Below, one piece after another: positions 50,778-59,494 of a DNA stretch of 64,000 nt. Positions within the stretch are counted from its first letter, which is position 1; every line of letters starts with the position of its first letter. The position numbers and the translations under genes were made by a program. Source of the stretch: Geminicoccaceae bacterium (GTDB lineage Bacteria > Pseudomonadota > Alphaproteobacteria > Geminicoccales > Geminicoccaceae); the NCBI GenBank assembly GCA_028285265.1, contig JANQPX010000034.1:1-64000 (forward strand), written 5' to 3'. Below the pieces are notes generated by a model, which saw only the letters and a program-made list of their open reading frames with translations, made no database searches and was not told where the DNA came from.

Positions 50778-52904
50778 ATGACTGACCACACGATGGGCGA
50801 ACATGTGCTCGATGCCCGGCCCGATCGCATCGATTTCCGCGACCGGCGCTACAACCCACCGTTGGTATCCCTGCCAGAAAGCCATCCATCGGACGAGGAG
50901 ATCGGACAGTTTCTGCCGGACTATCACAGGACTGGCAAAATTCTCGATCAGGGCACAGAAGGAGCCTGTACCGGCTACGGCCTGGCCGCTGTCATCAACT
51001 ACATCAATTGGGACCGCTGGATGCGGAAACACTGGGGCGTGCCGAAGAAAGACTGGGCGCCGAAGCCAGATCATGTCAGCCCCTGGATGCTCTACGACAA
51101 TGCTCGGGTCTATGACGAGTGGGAGGGTGAGGATTACTCCGGCTCCAGCTGCCGCGGCGCAATGAAAGGTTGGCATAAGCATGGCGTCTGCGAGGAGACG
51201 CTCTGGTCCAAAAGGACCACCACCAACCCTCGCCCTGACGAAGCCTGGCAAACCGATGCGGAAAGACGTCCGCTCGGCGCCTATTACCGGGTCGACACCC
51301 GTTCCATCGCGGACATGCAGGCCGCGATCCATGAGGTCCGCGCGGTCTACTGCTCGGCCCGCGTTCACAATGGCTGGCTTTTAAGGCCAAGAGATCATCA
51401 CACCGTGACCGTCGCCGAGCTTCCCCTGCCCGTGATTTCTACCAAAAGCTTCGATGACATCACCGGTGGCCACGCCTTCGCCATCGTCGGCTACACCGAA
51501 TATGGCTTTATTGTCCAAAACTCCTGGGGCGAGGATTGGGGCTATAACGGTTTCGCGCTCCTTACCTACGAGGATTGGCTCCGGAACGGAGATGATGCCT
51601 GGGTCGCTGCCTTGGCAGCCCGCGCCAACTTGTCGACGCCAGTCGGCATATCGTCCAGCTACTCCAAGGCACCGATGAATCTTGCCGCATCGTTTCAAGG
51701 CACTGTCGACAGCGGCCGCGCCAAGGCCATCAAACCCTGGAGTGAAGGTAAGGCTTACGAGCATGCGGTGGTCATGGGCAATGACGGCAAGCTCCTTCGC
51801 CGGCTGATCGATACCGAAGACAGATTCGACAATCTCAAAAAAGTGGTGCTGGAGACCTCTGAGACCGCGATCAAGAACGGGGCCAAGCATGTGATGGTCT
51901 ATGCTCATGGTGGCTTGAACAGCGAGCGCGCTGCGATCGAGCGAGCGATGCGCATGGGACCTTGGTTCGAGGCAAACGACATTCATCCAATTTTCGTCGT
52001 CTGGCGCACCTCGCTCCTGGAATCGATCGGGCAGATCGGCCTCGATCAGATCCAGGCCTTTCAAAAGGAACGGGACGACCTGCGATCCACGGGCTTCGGC
52101 GATGTGGTCGATCGTATGGTCGCTAGACTTCAGAACAAGTTTGACAAGGCTTTCGAAGCGGCAGCCGAGAAGGTGGTCGGCAAGGCCGTCTGGTCACAGA
52201 TGAAGCAGAACGCCAGGACCGCCGCCGCCGGCGATGGCGGCTCACGCAGGCTCGCCAAGGCCCTGCGCAGCCTGAAGCAACAACATCCGGCCCTGAAGGT
52301 ACATTTGGTCGGCCATTCCGCGGGATCGATTCTTCTTGGCCACATGCTCGGCGATCTCGACAAGACGTCCGGTGTCGACACGGTCAGCCTCTTCGCGCCG
52401 GCCTGCTCCATGCGCTTCGCCGCCGGTCACTACGGTCGGGCGCTAAGGGCCGGGACGATCGGCAAGGGCAAGATGCACGTCGACAATCTTTCCGATGATA
52501 ACGAGCGACGGGATACAGTGGGTCCCTATGGCAAGTCGCTGCTTTATCTGGTCAGCCGCGCCTTCGAGGATGCCCACAAGACGGCACTCCTGGGCTTCGC
52601 CAGATGTTGGGCCGATCCGAAGCAAAAGAAAGAAGACTGGCTCGACAGTCTTGCCGTCGACTTTGCTAAGGGCGAGCCGAAGTTCATTCGCGACTGGGAT
52701 GTGATCGTCGATGAATTCGGCATCCGCGCGAATGTCCTCGAAGATCGCGAAGTGGCGACCTATAAGGACGGCGGCGATAGCGAGCAGATCAAGGCGGTCC
52801 ATGGCAGCTTCGACAACGCACTAGCCATCATGAATGCCACGTTGAAGCGTATCCTTGGCGGCGCAAGACCCAAGCAAGAAATCACCGACCTGAGGGGATT
52901 TTAG
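50778..52904 (+). CDS. Papain-like (C1) cysteine protease fused to alpha/beta hydrolase
   Basis: A 708-residue two-enzyme protein. The N-terminal papain fold has DQGTEGACTGYGLAAVIN (oxyanion Gln58, nucleophile Cys64), TGGHAFAIVGY (His232) and IVQNSWGEDWGYNG (Asn248), a complete C1A catalytic set; residues about 390-480 are helical. The C-terminal part is an alpha/beta hydrolase: MVYAHGGLNSE (oxyanion loop, about 374-384), then VHLVGHSAGSILLGHML (nucleophile elbow Ser514). The Asp and His of this triad cannot be placed with confidence. No signal peptide, so cytosolic unless exported by another route. Start is the Met 17 codons into the open frame. Divergent from the dual serine protease, which implies common control. 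Fusion of these two enzyme types is not one I can name from known families. Confidence 0.82.
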   Translation: MTDHTMGEHVLDARPDRIDFRDRRYNPPLVSLPESHPSDEEIGQFLPDYHRTGKILDQGTEGACTGYGLAAVINYINWDRWMRKHWGVPKKDWAPKPDHVSPWMLYDNARVYDEWEGEDYSGSSCRGAMKGWHKHGVCEETLWSKRTTTNPRPDEAWQTDAERRPLGAYYRVDTRSIADMQAAIHEVRAVYCSARVHNGWLLRPRDHHTVTVAELPLPVISTKSFDDITGGHAFAIVGYTEYGFIVQNSWGEDWGYNGFALLTYEDWLRNGDDAWVAALAARANLSTPVGISSSYSKAPMNLAASFQGTVDSGRAKAIKPWSEGKAYEHAVVMGNDGKLLRRLIDTEDRFDNLKKVVLETSETAIKNGAKHVMVYAHGGLNSERAAIERAMRMGPWFEANDIHPIFVVWRTSLLESIGQIGLDQIQAFQKERDDLRSTGFGDVVDRMVARLQNKFDKAFEAAAEKVVGKAVWSQMKQNARTAAAGDGGSRRLAKALRSLKQQHPALKVHLVGHSAGSILLGHMLGDLDKTSGVDTVSLFAPACSMRFAAGHYGRALRAGTIGKGKMHVDNLSDDNERRDTVGPYGKSLLYLVSRAFEDAHKTALLGFARCWADPKQKKEDWLDSLAVDFAKGEPKFIRDWDVIVDEFGIRANVLEDREVATYKDGGDSEQIKAVHGSFDNALAIMNATLKRILGGARPKQEITDLRGF

Positions 52905-53135
52905 CCTCTTACTTCGACGGCATTGGCGATACCAACATCGAATTGAGATGCCCTTGCTCTAACCCTCAGAGCTGCCAAAAACAAAGCGCTTCCAAGTTCG
53001 GCTAGGGGAACCACGCTGCAGCAAGGCGCCTCCATTCACGGAGCTTGGAACGCAGAGCCAAAAGCCATCGATCTTCCAATTGTCGTGCGAGCATGGCGAG
53101 ATCAAGAAGGCCCCAATCATCACACCTCAATCTGC
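52905..53135. other. Intergenic region downstream of the papain-hydrolase gene
   Basis: No gene, hairpin terminator or repeat recognised in these 231 bp. Confidence 0.3.
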
Positions 53136-53333
53136 TCAACCGCTATCCCGATCCTGCCCTCTAAGGAACTCGTCGAGCTGATCCTGCGTCAGAACTCGAG
53201 GTACGAAGCTAATGGCGCACAACATGATGAGGCCATACCAAGCACCAATCTGAAAATCAGCCAAATAGGCGAGTCCAGTCATGCTGGTCGCCGTAAGCGC
53301 GATGAGGAAAAGTTCCAGCTGCAAGACGCTCAT
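53136..53333 (-). CDS. Possible small membrane protein, 65 aa
   Basis: A possible 65-residue protein with two hydrophobic segments (LFLIALTATSMTGLAYLAD and GLIMLCAISFVP) and a charged tail (LTQDQLDEFLRGQDRDSG). TTGAGGA lies directly before the ATG, a spacing too short for a good ribosome site. Two helices and a polar tail make a real small membrane protein possible, but no family is known to me. Confidence 0.35.
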   Translation of the reverse strand: MSVLQLELFLIALTATSMTGLAYLADFQIGAWYGLIMLCAISFVPRVLTQDQLDEFLRGQDRDSG

Positions 53334-53864
53334 TCCTCAAGCGCCTCATGATAAAAGCCCGCTCCTATCGTACGAATCGCCACGGCGACAACGAGAAATT
53401 TCAATGCGCTCTCCTTGGTGGAGAGACGTTTCCGCGGTTGGTTTCATTGCCTATTGGGTCTTACTTTCTACATCAATCAACCTTAAGTTGCAATCAATGA
53501 CCACGTCGCTGCAGTACGATTCCAACCGGAAAAACAGCGTCAATGTTCCGATCGCCGACGAGTTTAGAGAAGAAATGGGAGCTCCAGTGATGGCCGGCTT
53601 ACGGGGTCCAGACTGTCCTCCAGTCAGAAGCTGTAGCCTTCACGCTGTCGCATAGGAACCAAACAAGTGGACGCCCCGCGCCATGTCAATTATTTGCTTC
53701 GGGAGAAGTAGATTTTCTGATCATGCAACTATTCTCGAATTAACGGCTATATAACATGAATTCATTGTTATAAAATTTTAATATATGCTTTTGGCTATTT
53801 ATCATTTTCACATCCTTCATCTGCGACGATACTTAGGAACCTTTCACATCTAGGGCACTGGGCT
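53334..53864. other. AT-rich intergenic stretch
   Basis: Short plus-strand frames are present but look spurious. From about 53690 to 53820 the composition turns clearly AT-rich (TTATAAAATTTTAATATATG), unlike the flanks, which suggests a foreign or regulatory segment. No terminator with T-run was identified. Confidence 0.35.
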
Positions 53865-54047
53865 TTGAACAAACTGCTCGAAGCGTTTCGCAGAACACTG
53901 GGCACGTACAAAACGGACGCACCCGCAGACACTAAGCGAGCGCAGAAGAGAAAACATTCGAGCAAACCAAACAAGAACAACCAAGCCCCTCAGTTTACGC
54001 GGTCAAAGGCGGAGCGCCCCAAACGGTACTGGTTTGCCCCCAAGTAA
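53865..54047 (+). CDS. Possible small basic protein, 60 aa
   Basis: A 60-residue, very Lys/Arg-rich frame (KRAQKRKHSSKPNKNN) starting at TTG without a clear ribosome site. Resembles a nucleic-acid-binding or low-complexity peptide, or a chance frame in AT-rich DNA. No family. Confidence 0.25.
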   Translation: MNKLLEAFRRTLGTYKTDAPADTKRAQKRKHSSKPNKNNQAPQFTRSKAERPKRYWFAPK

Positions 54048-54164
54048 TCGCGCTTAACGTCGGCGACCTTTTTAAAGAAAGCGGCTGCAAGCCATCCTCG
54101 TTTCGCATCCTCCCGCTGTATGCTTTACACTTGCATCCATTCAAAGGCCGCAAAGGGACGACAC

Positions 54165-55460
54165 GTGTCGACAGATAGTCCGATCGTTGGTGGGCCAGGT
54201 CTCGACCGGCAGCTTGCAGAAGCGCGCGCTCGTGAAGCCGCCACAAACGAAATTCTCGCCATCATTCGTGATAGCCGGGAAGATGAGCAACCGGTATTCG
54301 ATGCGATCCTCGAGCGCGCAACGCGTCTATGCGACACGCCAAATGCAATCTTGATCATGGGCAAGGAGGGCGATGCCGTGCAGACCCTGGTTGCCGATCG
54401 AGGCGTGGTCCCTGATATCACCAAATACTATCAAAATGGCGAGGTTCCTATGGATCCGGAGGACTCGCTTGCGGCCAAAGCCATCATCGAAGGAAGGACC
54501 GTCCATGCTCACGACATGGCCAAAACGGAGCCCTATCTTGCTGGCCACAAAAGGTTTCTGATATCCGTCGATCAGCAGGGTATTCGGACAATCCTGTTTG
54601 TTCCGCTCATGGCGCTCGAGGGCGGCATTGGCTGCATCATTCTTTGGAAGACGAGGGTTGAACCCTTTACCGACGATCAAGTCCGACTGATCGAGACCTT
54701 CGCAGCCCAGGCCGTCATCGCCATTGAAAACGTCCAGCAATTCCGAGCGCTCGACTCGCTCAATGCCGAATTGGAGAGCCGGGTCCGAGAACAGGTCGGG
54801 GAAATCGAGAGGATCAGCCGCCTTCGACAGTTTCTATCACCGGCGGTAGCCGACACAGTGGTGACCTCAGGCGACGAACAGATGCTGTCGTCGCACCGCG
54901 CGTTGATCGCGACCCTCTTCTGCGATATCCGCGGCTTCACCGCGTTCTGCGAAACCGCAGAACCCGAAGAGACCATTGAGTTCCTGCAAACCTATCACGA
55001 GGAAATGGGCATTCTGATCGCGGCTCATGGCGGTGGTGTCGACAAACGCATGGGTGATGGGATCATGGTCATCCTGAACGACCCATTGCCATGCGAAGAC
55101 CCAGCAGGCGATGCGGTACGTCTCGCGATCGCCATGCGTGCCCGCATGGCCGAGATCTGTTCGAGATGGAAGCGTCTCGGATATCGATTGGGCTTCGGTA
55201 TCGGCATCTCGCTCGGCTATGCCACCGTGGGTATGGTAGGGTCGGATGGCCGCTATGACTACACGGCGTCGGGAACCGTCGTAAACCTGGCGGCGCGATT
55301 GTGTGATCACGCGAAGGATGGTGAGATCCTTCTCAGTCCGCGGGCGTTTGCTACCGTTGAAGATCAAGTCACGGCAGAGGCAAGTGACGCGGTACATCTC
55401 AAGGGCATCCGAGAACCCGTCGACGTGTTCGTCTTGCAGGACATCACATCAAAAAGTTGA
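54165..55460 (+). CDS. GAF-domain class III adenylate/guanylate cyclase
   Basis: A 431-residue soluble cyclase. Residues about 15-190 are a GAF sensor domain (EILAIIRDSREDEQPVFDAILERATRL, then FTDDQVRLIETFAAQAVIAIENVQ), then a short coiled coil (about 190-220) and a class III cyclase domain. Metal-binding Asp: TLFCDIRGFTAF; second Asp: DKRMGDGIMVI; purine-side segment DYTASGTVVNLAARL. It makes cyclic AMP (or cyclic GMP) in response to a small ligand bound by GAF. The GTG is preceded by AAGGGACGAC; an ATG 15 codons earlier has no ribosome site. Transcribed alone. Confidence 0.88.
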   Translation: MSTDSPIVGGPGLDRQLAEARAREAATNEILAIIRDSREDEQPVFDAILERATRLCDTPNAILIMGKEGDAVQTLVADRGVVPDITKYYQNGEVPMDPEDSLAAKAIIEGRTVHAHDMAKTEPYLAGHKRFLISVDQQGIRTILFVPLMALEGGIGCIILWKTRVEPFTDDQVRLIETFAAQAVIAIENVQQFRALDSLNAELESRVREQVGEIERISRLRQFLSPAVADTVVTSGDEQMLSSHRALIATLFCDIRGFTAFCETAEPEETIEFLQTYHEEMGILIAAHGGGVDKRMGDGIMVILNDPLPCEDPAGDAVRLAIAMRARMAEICSRWKRLGYRLGFGIGISLGYATVGMVGSDGRYDYTASGTVVNLAARLCDHAKDGEILLSPRAFATVEDQVTAEASDAVHLKGIREPVDVFVLQDITSKS

Positions 55461-55668
55461 AGACAGAGCATCTATTCGAACGACTATGTTGCTCCATTGC
55501 TCTTAAGGCCGACTGATCGAGAAAACCTCGAATTCAAGCGGTCGACACATCCGTCTGACCGCAAGAGGCAGCCTGCGGCAACCTGATCCCCACATCTTGA
55601 TGCACATCAAGGACGTGAGAGACCAATTCCCGCCTAGTTTCTTGGATATGCGCAAACGGGGATGGGTG

Positions 55669-56067
55669 ATGATGATCAGATCGCTTCTAGTCATTGCTGC
55701 GCTCTTGGCGCTCTCGCATACGGGCGCACAAGCCTCCGACGAGGAGAGGCTCGAGAAGGCACGCGCCGCTGCCGGCGAAGTCCTGTTTCAACATCGCTGC
55801 CGCGCCTGCCATTCACCGGATCCGGCGGAGAACACCTTTGGACCGAGCCTGGTCAACGTTATCGACCGGGAGGCCGGAAGCCTGCCCCGCTTTGCCTATT
55901 CAGATGCCGTCAAGAATTCCGGGCTCATTTGGTCAGAAGACAATTTGCGCGCCTGGATGGCCGACAACGAGGCCTTCATCCCCGGGACCCGGATGCGCCA
56001 CGTCAAAATCTCGGATGTGGCCGAGCAAGACTTTCTTCTCGCCTACATCCGCTCGCTCGAAAAGTGA
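55669..56067 (+). CDS. Class I cytochrome c, exported
   Basis: A 132-residue c-type cytochrome. The signal peptide is MIRSLLVIAALLALSHTGAQA. Haem-binding CxxCH is HRCRACHSPDPAENT. The axial Met is in GTRMRHVKI near residue 110, and FGPSLVNVIDREAG is the mitochondrial/bacterial class I helix 1-2 loop. Periplasmic electron carrier. Several start codons are possible; ATG 55669 gives the cleanest signal peptide. Confidence 0.88.
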   Translation: MMIRSLLVIAALLALSHTGAQASDEERLEKARAAAGEVLFQHRCRACHSPDPAENTFGPSLVNVIDREAGSLPRFAYSDAVKNSGLIWSEDNLRAWMADNEAFIPGTRMRHVKISDVAEQDFLLAYIRSLEK

Positions 56068-56485
56068 CTCGGTTCACATAGGATCGCCAAGGCTTCGGCC
56101 GCGTGTTGTCCGTGCCTTGAGACCCGTTCCTGATCCGGAGACGACAGACAGCCTCGTTCAAAGTCGTCCCCTTCATACAGATCATCGGTAAGCGCTGCCC
56201 TTTGGCGACTCTGAGCTGATCAGCTCAGAGTCGGCTTGGATTTATATAAAACCCAAGAAAGCTTTCCGATGATAACGATTAACTATTTTTGTTAGGTCTA
56301 TTTTATTCTCTGTTCGATTTAATTCTGCGGAAGCAAATCAGTTTAATACTTAAAATGTGCGAAATGACTGAAGTTCGCAACGACTGCATTGGCAGCTGAT
56401 TTGGGGCCAAGAGCCGCTGTGATGGTCGTCAGCTCAACGCCAGACAGCGTTTGCCGACATCAATCGAAGGAGTGTGATAGGGGTT
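56068..56485. other. Intergenic region with palindrome and AT-rich stretch
   Basis: 418 bp between the cytochrome c gene and the monooxygenase of the carrier-protein operon. Contains a perfect 26-bp palindrome (listed separately) and an AT-rich segment at about 56240-56360 that probably carries the promoter of the operon. Confidence 0.4.
56207..56232. repeat. Perfect 26-bp palindrome
   Basis: GACTCTGAGCTGA followed at once by its exact reverse complement TCAGCTCAGAGTC, with no spacer. No T-run follows, so it is not a normal intrinsic terminator. Candidate operator, element end or cruciform site. Confidence 0.75.
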
Positions 56486-57520
56486 ATGCGGCCAAAAGTA
56501 GAGCTCTTTACCACATGTCCACCGTCCGCCGGACCGACACCGGTCGCCGCCGGCCCCGGATCTGCCTACCGAGATCAGGTGCAGGAGATCGCACGCTGGA
56601 GCGAGGCGATCGGCTGCACAGGGATCTTGGTCTACACCGACAACCGCCTCGTCGATCCCTGGCTCGTCTCTCAGCTCATCATTCAGGCAACAGAAACCCT
56701 GGCCCCGCTCGTCGCTGTGCAGCCCGTCTACATGCATCCCTACACGGCCGCAAAAATGGTGGCGACGTTCGGCCATCTCTACGGCCGCAAGATCTATTTG
56801 AACATGGTTGCCGGCGGATTCGTCCGCGATCTGGAGGCATTGAACGACTTCACACCCCACGACCCGCGCTACGATCGGCTCGTCGAATATACCAAGATCG
56901 TCCGGGCCCTCGCTATTAACTCGGCGTCATCGCTCGGTATCTCCCACGACGAAATCTACTACAAGGTCAACAATCTCAAGCTCACCCCACCGCTACCGCT
57001 GGAGTTGGTGCCGACGATCTTCGTTTCCGGATCGTCTGAGGCTGGGCTCGCTGCGGCCGAGGCTCTTGGCGCCGTGGCCGTCCAATACCCACAGCCTCAG
57101 AGTTCCTATCCACCCATTGAAGGCGAGCCAACAGGCAGGATGGGAATTCGCATCGGTGTCATCGCCCGTGACGATCCAGCAGAAGCCTGGCAGGTTGCAG
57201 AGGAACGTTTCCCACCCGATCGCCGGGGCGAGATCGCTCATCAAATGGCGATGAAGACGTCCGATTCGTCTTGGCATCGGAGCCTCTCAGAATGGCCCGA
57301 AGTAGAAAAAGACGCCGAAACACCCTACTGGCTTCGACCCTTCCAAAGCTACAAGACGTTTTGCCCCTACTTGGTGGGCAGCTATGAACGGGTCGCTACC
57401 GAAGTCGCTGCGTATATCCGGGCCGGGTTCACCACCTATATTCTCGACATCCCGCCAAGCGAAGAGGAACTGCATACGATCAGGAAGGCCTTCGATATGG
57501 CCGAGTCGACGTTCCGATGA
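56486..57520 (+). CDS. Luciferase-like monooxygenase of the carrier-protein operon
   Basis: A 344-residue LLM-class flavin-dependent oxidoreductase, SsuD-like. Features: VELFTTCPPSAGPTP start, GCTGILVYTDNRLVDPWLVSQLI, YGRKIYLNMVAGGFVRDLEAL (family INVVTGG position), GSSEAGLAAAEALGAVAVQYPQP. A GTG four codons upstream follows GAAGGAG, but the ATG is also supported by AGGGG. Its stop overlaps the adenylation gene by four bases (ATGA), so the two are coupled. Such enzymes can hydroxylate or oxidatively decarboxylate carrier-bound amino acids in some pathways; here the action is inferred. Confidence 0.85.
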   Translation: MRPKVELFTTCPPSAGPTPVAAGPGSAYRDQVQEIARWSEAIGCTGILVYTDNRLVDPWLVSQLIIQATETLAPLVAVQPVYMHPYTAAKMVATFGHLYGRKIYLNMVAGGFVRDLEALNDFTPHDPRYDRLVEYTKIVRALAINSASSLGISHDEIYYKVNNLKLTPPLPLELVPTIFVSGSSEAGLAAAEALGAVAVQYPQPQSSYPPIEGEPTGRMGIRIGVIARDDPAEAWQVAEERFPPDRRGEIAHQMAMKTSDSSWHRSLSEWPEVEKDAETPYWLRPFQSYKTFCPYLVGSYERVATEVAAYIRAGFTTYILDIPPSEEELHTIRKAFDMAESTFR

Positions 57521-59151
57521 GCGTGGCGCGTCTGCAGGACTATGTCACGCGCGCGGCTGAACGCCGGCCCGATGCGACAGCCCTTGTGGATGGCGAGCAA
57601 ACCTTCGCCTATCAGGCCCTCGAACAGCACTCCAATCAGCTTGCGCGACTCTTACTCGAAGGGGGGTGTAAGCCCGGCGATCGTGTCGGCCTCTTGCTTC
57701 CGAAGTCAGCGGATGCGGTTATCGCCATGCTGGCGGTCTTGAAGGTGGGTGGTCTTTACGTTCCCGTCGATCCAGAAAGCCCGGTCAGCCGCATCGAAAA
57801 AATCATCAGTGCTGCCGAATGCCGCTACGTCTTGGCAACCAGCGCGGCGACAGCGCTTCTCGAGAACCTCCTAGCGACCATCAGCGCTCCGACAAAGCCT
57901 GGCCTCATCTGGATGGAGGCGAGCGACGCACCAAGCATCAGCGGCCTTGGAGATGTCCTCACCAAGGCTGATGCAAGCGCCCTTAACAACGAGCCACTCG
58001 CCGCAGCGCTTCAGCCAGGCGCCGGTCCCGCCCATTTGTTGTTCACATCGGGCTCGACCGGCATGCCCAAAGGCGTGATCGTTACCCATGCCAATGTCAT
58101 TGCCTTCGTGGAATGGGCCAAAGACTATTTTGGCATGAACGAGAGCGATCGGGTCTCCTGTCACTCGCCGCTGCATTTCGATCTCTCGACGTTCGATCTC
58201 TACGGCGCCTTTGCCGCCGGTGGCGCCGTGCATTTGGTACCGCCGAAACTCAATCTCTTTCCGAAAGGGCTGATTGGGTTCATGCGTGATCGTCGTCTGA
58301 CCCAATGGTTCTCCGTTCCCTCCGTCCTGACCTATCTCACCCGATTTGACGCGGTGGAAGACGGAGACTTTCCCGAGCTCAAGCGCCTAATCTGGTGCGG
58401 CGAGGTCTTCCCAACACCGTCCCTGATATCCTGGATGCAAAAGCTGCCCCATTCGACCTTCACAAATCTCTATGGCCCAACCGAAGCCACGATCGCCAGC
58501 AGCTACTACACCATGCCGGCCATACCCCATGATCCCCATGCCAGCGTGCCGATCGGGAAAGCCTGCGGCGGCGAAGAGATGCTGATCCTAGGCGATGATC
58601 TCGAGCCACTTCCCAAGGGCGGAACCGGCGACATCTACATTGCCGGCGCTGGTGTGACCGACGGCTATTGGCGGGACAACGCCAAGACGGAAGCGGCGTT
58701 CCGATCCTCCATCCACCCTTCGGCAGGCACTGGCAAACGCATCTATCGCACCGGCGATCTCGGCTATGTCGGCGAAGACGATCAGATCCATTTCGTCGGC
58801 CGCGCCGACAGCCAGATCAAGTCACGCGGCCATCGGATCGAGCTCGGTGAAATCGAAACCGCATTGAGCAGCCTCCCCGAAATCGGCCAAGTCGCCGTGG
58901 TCGCGATCGAGATCGACTTCGGTAGCTACACCATTTGCTGCGCCTATGCGCCGGACGACGGTTACGACCCGTCACCAAAGGAGATCAAGGCGCGCCTATC
59001 AGCGTTGGTCCCCCGATATATGGTACCGGTACGTTGGCAAAAGATGGACACCATGCCGAGTAACGCCAATGGCAAAGTGGATCGGGTGGCCCTAAGCGCC
59101 ATGTTCCGGGAGGACCAAGCCGATCAACGCGTTCCATCAACTAGCAACTGA
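57517..59151 (+). CDS. Standalone amino-acid adenylation enzyme (NRPS A domain)
   Basis: A 544-residue adenylation enzyme with all core motifs: A3 LLFTSGSTGMPKGVIVTHANV, A5 NLYGPTEATIASSYYTM, A7 IYRTGDLGYVG, A8 GRADSQIKSRGHRIELGEIETAL, A10 PSNANGKVDRVAL with the catalytic Lys. Activates an amino acid as its adenylate and loads the following carrier protein. No condensation or thioesterase domain is attached, and the substrate code cannot be read with certainty here. Similar in organisation to DltA-type pairs, but the loaded product is probably modified by the adjacent monooxygenase and transferase. Confidence 0.92.
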   Translation: MSVARLQDYVTRAAERRPDATALVDGEQTFAYQALEQHSNQLARLLLEGGCKPGDRVGLLLPKSADAVIAMLAVLKVGGLYVPVDPESPVSRIEKIISAAECRYVLATSAATALLENLLATISAPTKPGLIWMEASDAPSISGLGDVLTKADASALNNEPLAAALQPGAGPAHLLFTSGSTGMPKGVIVTHANVIAFVEWAKDYFGMNESDRVSCHSPLHFDLSTFDLYGAFAAGGAVHLVPPKLNLFPKGLIGFMRDRRLTQWFSVPSVLTYLTRFDAVEDGDFPELKRLIWCGEVFPTPSLISWMQKLPHSTFTNLYGPTEATIASSYYTMPAIPHDPHASVPIGKACGGEEMLILGDDLEPLPKGGTGDIYIAGAGVTDGYWRDNAKTEAAFRSSIHPSAGTGKRIYRTGDLGYVGEDDQIHFVGRADSQIKSRGHRIELGEIETALSSLPEIGQVAVVAIEIDFGSYTICCAYAPDDGYDPSPKEIKARLSALVPRYMVPVRWQKMDTMPSNANGKVDRVALSAMFREDQADQRVPSTSN

Positions 59152-59196
59152 AGACCCTTTCATTTTCGATCGTCCAAAGACGGATGTGGTGGACCG

Positions 59197-59493
59197 ATGA
59201 CGGAATCGAACATTCAAGAAGCCCTCTCTCAATTTTTCAGTGATCAATTCAATGTCGAACCGGCCTCGACGAGTACTGACCTGATCGAAGCCGGCATTCT
59301 GGATTCACTGATGCTTATCGAAGTCGTCATGTTCATGGAGACCGAATTTTCGGTCACCGCCGAACTGGATGACCTGGAAATCGAGAACTTTCTGTCGATC
59401 GACACGATGGCGCGCTTTGTTACTGCGAGGCAGCCAGCCTCAGCGCGTCACGAGAGCCAAGCATCCGCATCCTTCGACGAGCGAGGAACCTGA
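59197..59493 (+). CDS. Acyl/peptidyl carrier protein
   Basis: A 98-residue four-helix carrier protein. The phosphopantetheine Ser is in LIEAGILDSLMLIEVV near residue 38. A low-complexity tail (about residues 78-98) follows the domain. It receives the activated amino acid from the adenylation enzyme encoded 45 bp upstream. No dedicated phosphopantetheinyl transferase in the window. The transferase gene starts one base after its stop. Confidence 0.9.
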   Translation: MTESNIQEALSQFFSDQFNVEPASTSTDLIEAGILDSLMLIEVVMFMETEFSVTAELDDLEIENFLSIDTMARFVTARQPASARHESQASASFDERGT

Positions 59494-59494
59494 C

